Positions 1 to 9,900 of a stretch of DNA of 64,000 nucleotides are shown here, in pieces. The notes under the pieces were generated by a model. That model was not told the DNA's origin. It ran no database searches and worked only from the letters and a program-made list of their open reading frames with translations. A program made the translations under genes and the position numbers. Position 1 is the first letter of the stretch. Each line of letters starts with the position of its first letter. Source of the DNA: Prevotella sp. (GTDB lineage: Bacteria; Bacteroidota; Bacteroidia; Bacteroidales; Bacteroidaceae); assembly GCA_015060485.1 (NCBI GenBank), contig SUYI01000011.1, positions 1-64,000 of the forward strand, written 5' to 3'.

Positions 1-190
1 CCTTAAAGGCCTCGGGGTCGTGGACCGAGTAGGGAGATCCGCTCAAGATAACACCAATGACCGAGGGATCGTCCTTCGGGAATTTGTTGTAGGGCATGAT
101 TTCGCAGAAGGTGTCCAACTCACGCACACGACGACCAATGAGCTGGGTGGTCTGTGAGCCGAAATCGAGGATAATAATCTTCTGTTGCAT
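1..190 (-). CDS. guaA: GMP synthase (glutamine-hydrolysing), N-terminal fragment
   Basis: The reverse strand encodes a protein starting [20 protein letters not shown] and running off the left edge after about 63 residues. The N-terminal ILDFGSQ and the later SGSPYSVHD segment are characteristic of the class I glutamine amidotransferase domain of GMP synthase, which converts XMP to GMP in the cytoplasm using ammonia from glutamine. The catalytic Cys/His/Glu and the PP-loop synthetase domain lie outside the window. The start is the ATG at 190, just downstream of a good Bacteroidetes promoter. It is a housekeeping gene with no obvious functional link to the mannan operon that ends next to it. 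Confidence 0.93.
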   Translation of the reverse strand, partial: MQQKIIILDFGSQTTQLIGRRVRELDTFCEIMPYNKFPKDDPSVIGVILSGSPYSVHDPEAFK

Positions 191-222
191 ATAAAAAAGA
201 CAGGGTTTATTCGTTTTGGGGT

Positions 223-255
223 GCAAAGTTACTAATTTTCTTCCACACCACCAAA
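223..255 (-). promoter_or_regulatory. Predicted guaA promoter
   Basis: On the minus strand a TTTG (-33 type, 252-255) is followed after 21 nt by TAACTTTG (-7 type, 223-230), which fits the Bacteroidetes housekeeping consensus. It overlaps the 3' end of the epimerase gene, so guaA can be transcribed independently of the mannan operon upstream of it. Confidence 0.7.
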
Positions 256-1530
256 TCTTTCGATGATTTCGAGACACATACGACTATTATGATAAGGACA
301 CTTCCAGAAACCTGCCTTGTCGTCGACGGTATTCAGCGTACCATCGGGATGGCGGCTCCAATGCCACTCGCCATGTTCATAATCAATGATTTGCGACTTG
401 ATATACTCCCAACAGCGCAAGCCTTTCTGAAGGGCATCCTCGTCACCGAAATGCTGATAGAGGTTAAGCCATCCCACCACATTTTCGGCCTGTACCCACC
501 AGTGTAGGTCGTCATCGACATGACCGGTGTCGAGATTCGCCTCATGAATCATCGAGCCATCAGGACGCAAGCCCTTCTCGCTGGCTTTCGCCACTTCGCG
601 TACAACATCTTCGACCTTTCGGAGCACTTTCGGGTCACCCAGAACAAGTGCTGCCTCGTGCATGAGCCACGAGCACTCGATATCGTGTCCATAGCTCTCG
701 AGATGGCCTGCACCACGTGTCCAGTCCATCTCGAAGAAAAGGTCGAGATGGTGGGTCTCGGGATTCAGGATAAAATCGGTGAAGATGTGAATGAGATTGC
801 GTAGCGATCCCTCAATGCGAGCCAGTGTCTCCATCGGAACGACGACATCGACAGGTAATACCGAACCCAGAACGGGAACGTAGTTGCAGGTGGTTGCCGC
901 CTGCATCTCGCGGATACATCGAAACAGATTGGTATAAGGCTCGATGATGTGTAGATGGGTATTCTGTGATTTGGGATAGTTGGCGTCAAGGTCAGACAGG
1001 CGCATATCGGCCATCTGTCCCCACTCGCGAGTGCATGCCTCTATATAGCCGTTGTGCTCGCGGTCGAAGGCATGCTCCTCGATACACTCGTAAAGACTGA
1101 TGGCATAGTCGAGGGCTTCGCGACTGCCCGTAGCACGGGCATATTCCGACAATCCATAGATAGCAAAGCCAATGGCATAGAATTGTTTCTTGGTATCGAG
1201 GGGGTTACCCTGACAGTCGACGCTCCAGTAAACGCCACCATACTCAGGGTCGATGAAATGTTCGATGAAATAGTCATAGGCTCTCTTAGAAGCTTCTAGG
1301 TATTCAGGTTTTCCTAGCACACGATAGGCTGCCGAGAACGACCAGAGGATACGGGCATTGAGGATGGCTCCTTTCTCGGCATCCTTATGGAGCACCTCGT
1401 CGGCATCGATGCGGCCATAGAAACCGCCATTCTCGAGGTCCTGCATACGGTCTAACCAGAAACGCAGGATGTTGTTCTCGACAACATCCTGCATTTCCTT
1501 CACAACGGTATTAATCGTCTGATTCTTCAT
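232..1530 (-). CDS. Mannobiose/cellobiose 2-epimerase (AGE family)
   Basis: A 432-residue protein of the N-acylglucosamine 2-epimerase (alpha6/alpha6-barrel) family. Family hallmarks are [13 protein letters not shown] in the middle, [12 protein letters not shown], and [17 protein letters not shown] near the C-terminus, where His414 matches a catalytic histidine of cellobiose 2-epimerases. There is no signal peptide, so it is cytoplasmic. Epimerases of this group convert the reducing glucose or mannose of a beta-1,4 disaccharide. Next to GH130 and GH26 the likely reaction is beta-1,4-mannobiose to 4-O-beta-mannosyl-glucose. It is the last gene of the operon, and its start overlaps the transporter 3' end by 20 bp, implying translational coupling. 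The same gene set is known from the Bacteroides fragilis mannan pathway. Substrate preference (mannobiose or cellobiose) is inferred from context. Confidence 0.9.
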   Translation of the reverse strand: MKNQTINTVVKEMQDVVENNILRFWLDRMQDLENGGFYGRIDADEVLHKDAEKGAILNARILWSFSAAYRVLGKPEYLEASKRAYDYFIEHFIDPEYGGVYWSVDCQGNPLDTKKQFYAIGFAIYGLSEYARATGSREALDYAISLYECIEEHAFDREHNGYIEACTREWGQMADMRLSDLDANYPKSQNTHLHIIEPYTNLFRCIREMQAATTCNYVPVLGSVLPVDVVVPMETLARIEGSLRNLIHIFTDFILNPETHHLDLFFEMDWTRGAGHLESYGHDIECSWLMHEAALVLGDPKVLRKVEDVVREVAKASEKGLRPDGSMIHEANLDTGHVDDDLHWWVQAENVVGWLNLYQHFGDEDALQKGLRCWEYIKSQIIDYEHGEWHWSRHPDGTLNTVDDKAGFWKCPYHNSRMCLEIIERFGGVEEN

Positions 1531-2920
1531 CGAATGAGAAATTACGTATTTTCTTCAGTTCGGCATTGATGTGGCTGATGCGCTCGGTGGTGAGCGGATA
1601 GAACCATACAATGCACATGGAAACGAGTGCCACCAGAGCAGGAATGAAACTCATGAGCCAGCGCAGACAGTTGAGTGCTTCGTCGGGCTGTACGACCCCG
1701 GCAGCCAGCTGTTCGGCATCGGTGATATAGCCAAACGAGTTGAGCAGCCACAGGACGGCAGCACCACCGATAGCACCACCAAACTTCTGGGCCATCGACG
1801 ACGACGAGAAGATAAGACCTGTGGAGGCCGTGTGGAATTCGAGCTCGGCATAGTCGCTGACGTCCGCATACATGGACCATACGAGGGGCGACATAATACC
1901 CGTTAGGATGGAGATAAGCACCTGGAAGATGAGCATCAGCCAATAGCCTGTAGGCGTGCAGGGAATGAAATAGAACACGATGCTGAGAACAACCAGCGAG
2001 GCATTGACCAAAATAAAGGTGGTCTTTTTGCCCAACTTATTAGAAATAGGTACGCACGAAGCCACACCAACCATATTGCTTACCTCGCCAACACCCAGGA
2101 AGAGACCTGCGTAGAAGGCGAAGACGAGTCCGAAGAATACCAGGCTGACGTTGACTCCGATGATATCCTGGAAGAAATAGGCTACTGTAGCACCACGAAC
2201 GGTGTTGAACAGGTTGAAGCACAGGGCAGCGCCAATGAGCAACCACCAGGGCTTGTTGCTGAGCAGGGCCTTGAAGTCGCTGCCTACAGAGACGGTAGAG
2301 ACCGTCTTCAGGTGTTCGCGGGTCATTGAGAAGCAGATGATGAACATGACAAAGCAGGCTACAGCAATGACCACCATTGCCCAGAACCAACCCTGTGGGG
2401 TATTGTAGCCACCCATCATGTTAGTCAGCGGCTCCCAGAGGAACAGTGAGATGAATGAACCACCGTAAGCAAAGAACATACGGAAGGACGAGAATACAGT
2501 TTTCTCGTTGGTATCGTCGGTCATCACACCCAGCATGGCGCCATAAGGCACGTTGATACCCGTATAAACCGTCATCATCATAATGTAGGTGACGTAGGCC
2601 CAGATGAGCTTGCCGCCATAGTTCAGGTCGGGCGTGGTGAACAGCAGGATGCCCGCAATGGAGAAGAACGGAGCCACCCAGAGCAGATAGGGACGATACT
2701 TCCCCCAGCGCGTGTTGGTACGGTCGGCAATGATACCCATCATGGGGTCGCTGACGGCGTCCCAGATACGGGTCACCAACACCAGCACACCGGCGTCAAT
2801 GAGTGACAGACCAAAGATATTACTGTAGAAGAATGGCAGATAGTAGGAGAATATCTTCCAGAACATGCTGGACGACATATCACCAAAGCCATAGGCGATT
2901 TTTTCTTTTAAATTACTCAT
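1511..2920 (-). CDS. GPH-family sugar:cation symporter
   Basis: A 469-residue polytopic inner-membrane protein with about 12 hydrophobic segments. The N-terminus ([17 protein letters not shown]) and the loop [20 protein letters not shown] are the signature of the glycoside-pentoside-hexuronide:cation symporter family (MelB-like MFS). It probably takes up mannobiose or mannosyl-glucose from the periplasm. Its ATG overlaps the GH130 stop codon as ATGA, and its own 3' end overlaps the epimerase start by 20 bp. These overlaps place it firmly in the mannan operon. The exact substrate and coupling ion cannot be read from the sequence. Confidence 0.92.
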   Translation of the reverse strand: MSNLKEKIAYGFGDMSSSMFWKIFSYYLPFFYSNIFGLSLIDAGVLVLVTRIWDAVSDPMMGIIADRTNTRWGKYRPYLLWVAPFFSIAGILLFTTPDLNYGGKLIWAYVTYIMMMTVYTGINVPYGAMLGVMTDDTNEKTVFSSFRMFFAYGGSFISLFLWEPLTNMMGGYNTPQGWFWAMVVIAVACFVMFIICFSMTREHLKTVSTVSVGSDFKALLSNKPWWLLIGAALCFNLFNTVRGATVAYFFQDIIGVNVSLVFFGLVFAFYAGLFLGVGEVSNMVGVASCVPISNKLGKKTTFILVNASLVVLSIVFYFIPCTPTGYWLMLIFQVLISILTGIMSPLVWSMYADVSDYAELEFHTASTGLIFSSSSMAQKFGGAIGGAAVLWLLNSFGYITDAEQLAAGVVQPDEALNCLRWLMSFIPALVALVSMCIVWFYPLTTERISHINAELKKIRNFSFDEESDD

Positions 2921-4080
2921 AATGAACGGTTTTTAGCGATTAATTTCTTAATGGTTTCCACGCTGGCGGCAGTATATAAGCCGTCCTCGGGGGTATTCAT
3001 GCAATAGTCGGTCAGCTTGTCGATAGTCGACGTAGCCACATGCATACGTGTATCAGCAGAGGCGTAGTATATAAACACTTTACCATCCTCGTCGGCTATC
3101 CAGCCATTGGCAAAAGCCACGTTCATGACGTCGCCCAGATATTCGTCACCCTCAGGCACAAGGAAATATCCACCAGGCTGGGCAATGACCTTCGTGGGGT
3201 CATCCAGTGCAGTCATATACATATAGAGTACATAGCGCAGACCATCGGCTGTGGCACGGACGCCATGAGCCAAGTGCAGCCAACCCTTAGGGGTCTTGAT
3301 AGGGTGCGGACCCTCGCCATTCTTCACCTCGGTAATGGTGTGATAATGGCGGGCGTTGATAATCTTCTCGTCCTTCACCTCGGCATGGGTGATGTCGTCA
3401 ACCAGTGCCCAGCCGATGCCGCCACCGGAGCCGGTATCGATGAAACCATCCTGTGGACGGGTGTAAAAGGCATACTTGCCATCGACAAACTCGGGGTGTA
3501 GCACCACGTTACGCTGCTGCGAACGGGTTTTCAGATCAGGCAGACGCTCCCAAGTCTTCAAGTCTTTGGTACGTGCAATACCTGCCGTAGCGGTAGCAGC
3601 ACTGAGGTTGCCGGGCTGCGAGTCGTCGTGACGCTCAGCACAGAACACACCATAAATCCAGCCGTCCTCGTGCTGCGTGATGCGCATGTCATAGATGTTC
3701 GTTGCGGGAATCACGTCGTCGGGCATGGTGATGGGCTCTTCCCAGAAGCGGAAGTTGTCTACGCCATTAGGCGATTCAGCGACAGCAAAAAACGACTTAC
3801 GGTCAGCACCCTCTACACGTACCACAAGGCAATATTTGCCCTGCCACTTAATAGCACCGCTGTTCAGCGTGGCATTCATCATGATGCGCTGCATCAGATA
3901 GGGGTTGTCCTTCTCACAAAAGTCATACTTCCACTCCAAAGGGGTATGCTCGGCAGTAAGGATGGGATATTTCCACTTATCGTAGATACCATTTCCCCAC
4001 TCCAGGGGTTCGTTCTTGCGCGTCAGCAACTGCTCGTGATGAGCACGCAACGCCTTTACTCTTTCTTCAAAATTGCTCAT
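2917..4080 (-). CDS. GH130 4-O-beta-D-mannosyl-D-glucose phosphorylase
   Basis: A 387-residue cytoplasmic protein of glycoside hydrolase family 130 (five-bladed beta-propeller phosphorylases). The N-terminal pattern ([19 protein letters not shown]) and length match the GH130_1 mannosylglucose phosphorylases, which split beta-mannosyl-1,4-glucose with phosphate into mannose-1-phosphate and glucose. It lacks a signal peptide. It sits between the mannanase gene (47 bp spacer) and the transporter gene (ATGA overlap). With the neighbouring epimerase it completes the known Bacteroides-type mannan catabolic route. Activity on mannooligosaccharides (GH130_2 type) is the alternative, but the epimerase neighbour favours the mannosyl-glucose enzyme. 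Confidence 0.9.
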   Translation of the reverse strand: MSNFEERVKALRAHHEQLLTRKNEPLEWGNGIYDKWKYPILTAEHTPLEWKYDFCEKDNPYLMQRIMMNATLNSGAIKWQGKYCLVVRVEGADRKSFFAVAESPNGVDNFRFWEEPITMPDDVIPATNIYDMRITQHEDGWIYGVFCAERHDDSQPGNLSAATATAGIARTKDLKTWERLPDLKTRSQQRNVVLHPEFVDGKYAFYTRPQDGFIDTGSGGGIGWALVDDITHAEVKDEKIINARHYHTITEVKNGEGPHPIKTPKGWLHLAHGVRATADGLRYVLYMYMTALDDPTKVIAQPGGYFLVPEGDEYLGDVMNVAFANGWIADEDGKVFIYYASADTRMHVATSTIDKLTDYCMNTPEDGLYTAASVETIKKLIAKNRSL

Positions 4081-4127
4081 TGTTTTTTATTCTTTTATTT
4101 TCGTTATTACGTTATGATGGTATTCCG

Positions 4128-5207
4128 TTATTCCGAAATGTCCTTCAGGAACAAAGTATTCTCTGCCTCATAGAGCTTCTTGAAATCAGCCGCACAGGGC
4201 AGGCTAGGCGCCGGACCAAAAAACTCTTCCTTGTAGTTGCGCCACAGATGGAAATAGCAGATAGGATACTTGTCCATGATGGGTTTCAGCACGCGTGTCC
4301 ACCACGTTGAGTCGGGCATATTCTTCAAGCCGCACTCAGTCATAGCCAATAGCTTCCCGTTTTTCTGGGCAAAATCGCTCAGGAATGCGAGATCAGCAGT
4401 GAGGGCGGTCTTGAATTCCTCCTCCGTGCCCCACTGGTAAGCATCTTCACCGATTAGCGTCACACGTTCGTTGCCGGGATAGCGCGCCAGGAAGCGTTCC
4501 TCGGTCCACCCGCCGTCAAGATTGGGCGAATAGCTCCACAACAGATTAGTAAGTCCGCGACCGTTCAACTCGTCCTGTAACAGGCACCAAAGGCCATGGA
4601 ACTCGTTGTCCGTGCAGAGTTTCTGCCCCCACCAGAACCACGAGCCGTTGTTTTCGTGCCATGGGCGGAAAATGACCGGTACGGGGTTGCCTTCCTTGGT
4701 TTTCAGCGTCACCAGGAAGTCGCCCACACGTTTCATCCATGTCTGGAACTTCTCGAACTCACTGCCGCCAGGCAACACATTAGCCACAACTGTCGTATCG
4801 GCCACATCCCAAGCCGTACCACCCGTCAACGGATTGCGAGGATGCCACGAAATGGTGATGATGCCTCCACGTTCGTGGTGGGCTATGATTTCGTCATGAA
4901 TACGCGTGAAGGGGACGCTGTCCAGATTCTTGGCGTCGCCGACCTCAATGCCGCCGAGGTCGAAACCCATCACGGCAGGATAGTCGCCACAGACATTCTT
5001 TACGTCGCTACTATCGGATTGGTATTCCCACGTAACGCCATAGAACGGATCGTCCTGATGCCCCATCATATAGCCTTTTTGCTGTAAGGTCAGCAGGCGA
5101 TCTGCCAACTGTTGGGCAACGGTCTTGGGCTTTTCTTCTGTTTTACTACAGGCTACCATCATCATGACTATGCCCATCAATATATATAACCTTTTAACTT
5201 TGAACAT
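4128..5207 (-). CDS. GH26 beta-mannanase lipoprotein
   Basis: A 359-residue protein with a lipoprotein signal peptide ending in the lipobox MMVAC (Cys20), so it is probably an outer-membrane lipoprotein. The catalytic domain is GH26. FRPWHENNGSWFWWG carries the acid/base Glu185 next to the family-typical His184, and AMTECG carries the nucleophile Glu291. It cleaves internal beta-1,4-mannosidic bonds of (gluco)mannan, releasing mannobiose or larger products. The gene follows the esterase gene by 49 bp and precedes GH130 by 47 bp in the same operon. The start at 5207 was chosen because it gives a well-formed n-region (MFKVKRL); an internal Met11 would leave almost none. Its 5' flank and first codons are made of a short AAAGTT-type repeat. 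Confidence 0.92.
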   Translation of the reverse strand: MFKVKRLYILMGIVMMMVACSKTEEKPKTVAQQLADRLLTLQQKGYMMGHQDDPFYGVTWEYQSDSSDVKNVCGDYPAVMGFDLGGIEVGDAKNLDSVPFTRIHDEIIAHHERGGIITISWHPRNPLTGGTAWDVADTTVVANVLPGGSEFEKFQTWMKRVGDFLVTLKTKEGNPVPVIFRPWHENNGSWFWWGQKLCTDNEFHGLWCLLQDELNGRGLTNLLWSYSPNLDGGWTEERFLARYPGNERVTLIGEDAYQWGTEEEFKTALTADLAFLSDFAQKNGKLLAMTECGLKNMPDSTWWTRVLKPIMDKYPICYFHLWRNYKEEFFGPAPSLPCAADFKKLYEAENTLFLKDISE

Positions 5208-5256
5208 TGAACTTTGTACTTTATGATTATCAATACTTTCTTAACATTCTTACCTC

Positions 5257-6579
5257 TTATTTCTTACATCCCAACTCACGCAACAGCCAGTTTTCCCATT
5301 CATCCCACTGCTCCTGGTGCCAGTAGTGCCACGTGGCCTGATAGGGCGATATCTCCTTCGGACCCTTCACGATATTGTACGTTGCCCAAGCTGTGGTGGG
5401 AGGCACCACGTCGTCGTTATAGCCAAACGAGAACCAGCCTTTCTGCTGTTCCGTAATCAAACGGGCAAAATTGACACCGTCATAGTAACGGCTTGTCTCT
5501 ATCTGCCGTTCCTGACCCTTGCCCTTATTCCAGTAGAAATAATGCGGCCAACCACAAGCAACGCCCTTCAACGACGCCGTATGGTCGCAGAGTGCCGCAT
5601 GGACTGGGGCGTAGGCCGTGATACGTTTATCGAGCCCTGCGGTTGCCAGCGAAAGGAAACCGCCCTGACTCGAACCCGAAACAGCCAACTGCTGGCCATT
5701 CCATGGGGTATACTGCTCAATATAGTCAAGGGCACGGATACAACCGATGATGACGCGTTTATAATAGCTGTCGTCACGATTGTCCATTCCCCAGTTCCAA
5801 TAGTTCATCAGGGCCCCGTTGAACACATCGTCGTAGACCTTCTGTTCCATTGTCACGGAGATGCCATGAATACCAATCTCCAGCGTAATGGCACCCTGCG
5901 AGGCCGTATAAATGTCGCCGCCATAGGGACGGACACCGGCACCCGGCACACGCAGCAAAGCAGGATAGCGACCTGCGGTCGCGGCCTCAACATTGTCTTT
6001 TTCGACAGGCACACAGAGTATGCCGTAGGTGCGATAGTTCCATTGCATGTTCTGGAAAGAGACCTCATACACATTCACGTCGCTGGTGCAACGTTCAGAC
6101 AACAGACGCTTCGTGGGATTCAGGGGAATCTGGCGAGCCTCACTGACTACACGCTGCCAATAGTCGCTGAAATCCTGCGGCATGACCGTCGTCGGCTGCA
6201 ACAATTCCGGTGAAAAGGCTGCCGCACAGGCTCCTTTATATTCCTTACCGTCTATCGTAGCCTTTACCTCAACACGATAGAAGCCCGGCTTTGTCATCCT
6301 GCCTTTCACGGTCAGCGTTCCATCCTTCAGTACCACACCCTGCTTCTTCACTTCGGAATACATCTCAGGACCAGCCTCGTAGTCGATTGTCACATTATTT
6401 AATAAGGTATGCTCGCGCGTTATACATATTTTAAAAATTGCTGTCTGCCCTACCTCATAGCGCCAGTCCTGATGGTCAGGCACCACATCAACACTGATGC
6501 TGTTACCGCGAATCTGGGCGTTGGCAGGCATTACGTTCAGAAGTGCCAACAGCAGGATGATGAAACTGATTTTCTTCAT
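5257..6579 (-). CDS. CE7-like (AXE1) acetyl esterase, mannan-associated
   Basis: A 440-residue exported protein (signal peptide about 1-21, cleavage near NAQ). Residues about 25-125 look like an all-beta accessory domain. The rest is an alpha/beta hydrolase of the acetyl xylan esterase (AXE1, CE7) type. The nucleophile elbow is SGSSQGG with Ser304. The acid is Asp389 or Asp390 in GYNDDVVPPTT, and the base is probably His418 or His421 near ATWHYWHQEQ. It is the first gene of the mannan operon, so removal of acetyl groups from acetylated mannan is the likely role. Its extra N-terminal domain departs from the ~320-residue single-domain CE7 enzymes. Substrate is inferred from context. Confidence 0.82.
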   Translation of the reverse strand: MKKISFIILLLALLNVMPANAQIRGNSISVDVVPDHQDWRYEVGQTAIFKICITREHTLLNNVTIDYEAGPEMYSEVKKQGVVLKDGTLTVKGRMTKPGFYRVEVKATIDGKEYKGACAAAFSPELLQPTTVMPQDFSDYWQRVVSEARQIPLNPTKRLLSERCTSDVNVYEVSFQNMQWNYRTYGILCVPVEKDNVEAATAGRYPALLRVPGAGVRPYGGDIYTASQGAITLEIGIHGISVTMEQKVYDDVFNGALMNYWNWGMDNRDDSYYKRVIIGCIRALDYIEQYTPWNGQQLAVSGSSQGGFLSLATAGLDKRITAYAPVHAALCDHTASLKGVACGWPHYFYWNKGKGQERQIETSRYYDGVNFARLITEQQKGWFSFGYNDDVVPPTTAWATYNIVKGPKEISPYQATWHYWHQEQWDEWENWLLRELGCKK

Positions 6580-6618
6580 GTTTGATGGTCTTTAGTCGTT
6601 CGTTTCTTAAACTCGATG

Positions 6619-6650
6619 CAAAGTTAGCACTATTTTTCGAAATAACACAA
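6619..6650 (-). promoter_or_regulatory. Predicted promoter of the leftward mannan enzyme operon
   Basis: Minus strand TAACTTTG at 6619-6626, preceded after 21 nt by TTG at 6648-6650. This matches the Bacteroidetes -33/-7 arrangement and lies about 40 bp upstream of the esterase start codon. Confidence 0.6.
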
Positions 6651-6775
6651 TACTATTTTGACAAACTTGCATACTTTCCGCAAATAACACTCTTAAAAAA
6701 TCTTAAATCGTCCGAAAAGCAAAAAAGTACCAAAAACTGTCAACAAAATACAATCCTTTTATAAAAAAAAAGTAT

Positions 6776-6783
6776 TACCTTTG
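6776..6783 (+). promoter_or_regulatory. Predicted -7 box of the first susC operon
   Basis: TACCTTTG followed by C matches the Bacteroidetes -7 element. No convincing TTTG is found 19-21 nt upstream; the region is an A-tract. This suggests a promoter that needs an activator. The implied leader is about 210 nt. Confidence 0.5.
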
Positions 6784-6807
6784 CAAAGTCAAATGACAAA
6801 TACTAAA

Positions 6808-6837
6808 ACAACTAGCGACAACTAGCTACAACTCATA
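6808..6837. repeat. Three 10-bp direct repeats in the susC leader
   Basis: ACAACTAGCG, ACAACTAGCT and ACAACTCATA follow each other with exact 10-bp spacing just downstream of the predicted transcription start. One helical turn per copy suits a protein or leader-RNA binding site. The second susC leader (50345-50370) also carries two ACAACTA motifs. Confidence 0.6.
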
Positions 6838-6997
6838 TAAATAGTAATTTAAAAAATAGTGATCAAATTGCGAAAAAGAAAGTTCTAATTATTACACCAT
6901 TGCGGGCCTGGTGGGCTTGGCGTGGAGGAGATGTCATGTCTCTACTTAACCTAACAAAATTGTATTTATCCAAATCAATCAAAGAAAATACCTAAGT

Positions 6998-9900
6998 ATG
7001 AATCAAAAAATCAGAAAGACAGCGCTGTTGATGGGTGCATGTTCCCTTTTAGGACTGTACTCACCAGTAGCAGCCAATGCCGAGAATTCGGTACAGGCTG
7101 TTCAACAGTCAACGAAGAAGGTTACTGGTACTGTGTCTGACGCCATGGGTCCCGTCATCGGAGCCTCAGTGGTTGAGAAGGGCAATACCAGCAACGGTGT
7201 GATTACCGACTTCGATGGTAATTTTGCCATTAACGTGAAGCCCGGTGCAACTCTTGTCATCTCCTACATCGGTTACACCACGCAGGAGATTGCCGTAGGC
7301 GACAGAGCAAGCATCTCTGTCACGCTGCAGGAAGACAACGCCCTGCTCGACGAGGTGGTTGTCGTAGGTTACGGTGTTCAGAAGAAGAAACTCGTCACCG
7401 GTGCTACCGTTGAGGTGAAGGGTGAAGACATTGCCAAGCTGAACACGACACAGGTACTGGGTGCCCTGCAGAGCCAGAGCCCCGGTGTTGCCATCCAGGC
7501 AGTAGGTGGTCAGCCCGGTGACGGCTTTAAGATTGCCATCCGCGGTGCCGGTACCAATGGTGACACAAAGCCTTTGTACGTCATCGACGGTGTAGCAGGA
7601 GGTGACATCAACAACCTGAACCCTGCCGACATCGAGCGTATCGACGTACTGAAGGATGCTGCCAGCTGCGCCATCTACGGTTCTGCTGCTGCCAACGGTG
7701 TTATACTCGTTACCACCAAACAAGGTAAGGAAGGAAGCATTGAACTCAGTTACGACGGTAATATCGGTTGGCAGAACATCTATCGTCTGCCTCAGATGCT
7801 GACCGCTCAGCAGTATATGCAGGTCATGGACTTGGCACGCTACAACTCTGGTGAGTCACCCCGCAACTGGGCTAACTATTTCCAGGGACAGGAAGCGCTG
7901 CTGGCTGCATACCAGAACGGCACCAATGCCGGCACAGACTATGTAGAGGCGCTCCGCAACAAGAATGCCATCACGACCTCACACTCGATGAACATCGCCG
8001 GTGGTGGCAGTCTGTCGAAGTTCTCTCTGGGTGTCGGCTATCAGTATCAGGACGGTACCTTCGGTGGCGACTATGCCAAGTCTGACTATCGCCGTCTGAC
8101 CGCCCGTCTGAACTCAGATCACGTCATCTGGCGTAACAGCAAGGGTCTCGACATCATCAAGATTGGCGAGAACATCTATTATAGCCACAAGAACAATCAG
8201 GGTATCCAGCAGGGCAACCAGTATGCCAACACGCTTTCGAACATGCTGCGCGCCAACCCGCTGATTCCCATCTACAATGCTGATGGCAATTTCTTCGGCT
8301 ACAACGACCTAAGCAGCATGGGTATGTTCGGCTATACCTCATACGCTACCAACCCCATTGCTTCTCTGACATACAATCAAGGTGCCAACAACAAGAGCGA
8401 AAGCCACAATCTGAACGCTGTAGCTTACGTTGAAATCCAGCCGATTAAGGGTCTGACCTATCGTGGACAGGTCAACTACAACTACAGTTCTTGGAGCTGG
8501 CGTGCCTATCTGCCTACTTACAAGTTGAACGACCAGGGTGACATGCGCACCACCGACCAGGCCACCAATCAGCTCGGTCACGGTTGGGGATGGGGCATGA
8601 CTCACACCCTGAACTACAAGTTCGACCTGAGCCAGCACCACTTCGACCTGCTGGCAGGTACAGAATACAGCGAAAGCCGTCCTAACTTCGGCTTCAGCCT
8701 CAACGCCACAGCTTCCAATGCTATTGTTGCCGACCTGAAGCACGCCTATATGAGCCTGATGAAGAACAACACCGAAGCCACCGTATCGGGTAGCCCTTAT
8801 GGCGACTCTCGCGGTATGTCATACTTCGGACGTCTGAACTACGACTATGCTGAGAAGTACATGTTCTCTGCCATTATCCGTGCTGACGGCAGCTCAGTAT
8901 TCGCTCCCGGTCACCGCTGGGGTTACTTCCCCTCATTCTCGGCAGGCTGGGTAGTCAGCAACGAGAATTTCCTGAAGAACTCTTCTTGGCTGAGCTTCTT
9001 GAAGCTGCGTGCCGGTTGGGGTCAGAACGGTAACAAGAGCATTGGTGCCTTCCAGTATGAGGCTGCCTTTGCCTACGACGCATACAGCATGTATTCGTTC
9101 AACAATACCAAGGACGTTCCCACCAAGGGTGCTTCGCTCTCTCGTCTGAAGAATGAGGAGCTGACTTGGGAAACCTCTGAACAGCTCGACCTCGGTTTCG
9201 ATGCACGTTTCCTGGGTGGTAAGCTCAGCTTGAACTTCGACTGGTACCGTAAGACCACGAAGGACCTGCTGCTTTATGTGCCCGTTTCTCCTACTACCGG
9301 TTTCGACACCCAGCTGAAGAATGCCGGTACCGTTCGTAATACCGGTATCGAGGTTGCCCTGAACTGGCGCGACCGCATCGGTAAGGACTTCGAGTACAGC
9401 ATTGGCTACAACATTGCCTATAATAAGAATAAGGTAACCGAGGTAAACAGCTCGCAGAAGTACAACAATGGTGGTAACGACCTGCTGGCACAGGGAACCG
9501 GCTACATGGCCCGTTTCGAGGAAGGTCAGCCTATCGGTTACTTCTGGGGCTATAAGACCGCCGGTCCCATCCAGAATGCAGCCGACCTGGCTGCATATAC
9601 CGCAACTCTGAAGGACGGCGATCCCGCCAACTCACTGCAGGGTGCCGATCTGAAGGTGGGCGACCTGAAGTTTGTCGATACCAACGGCGACGGCATCATC
9701 ACCGCTGACGACAAGACCTACCTGGGCGATCCGAACCCCGATGTAACAATGGGTATCACACTGGGTGCCAACTGGAAGGGCTTCGACCTGAACGTCACCG
9801 GCTATGCTGCCCTCGGACAGCAGGTGGCCCGCTCGTATCGTAAGTTCACCGATGGCGAGTATGAGAACTTCACCACCGAGGTGTTCGACTACTGGAACGG

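Larger units (their letters stand above)
6580..6997. promoter_or_regulatory. Divergent control region of the mannan locus
   Basis: This 418-bp spacer separates the leftward enzyme operon from the rightward susC operon. It is AT-rich and holds one promoter for each direction, annotated separately. The predicted susC leader is about 210 nt long and contains a three-copy 10-bp direct repeat. No open reading frame looks real here. No regulator gene (HTCS, SusR-like or ECF sigma) is present next to the locus, so the regulator must lie elsewhere. Confidence 0.6.

Noticed and set aside
5317..6213. Plus-strand frame of 298 codons opposite the esterase gene
   Set aside because: The minus strand contains the catalytic elbow and a signal peptide; the plus frame lacks any recognisable feature.
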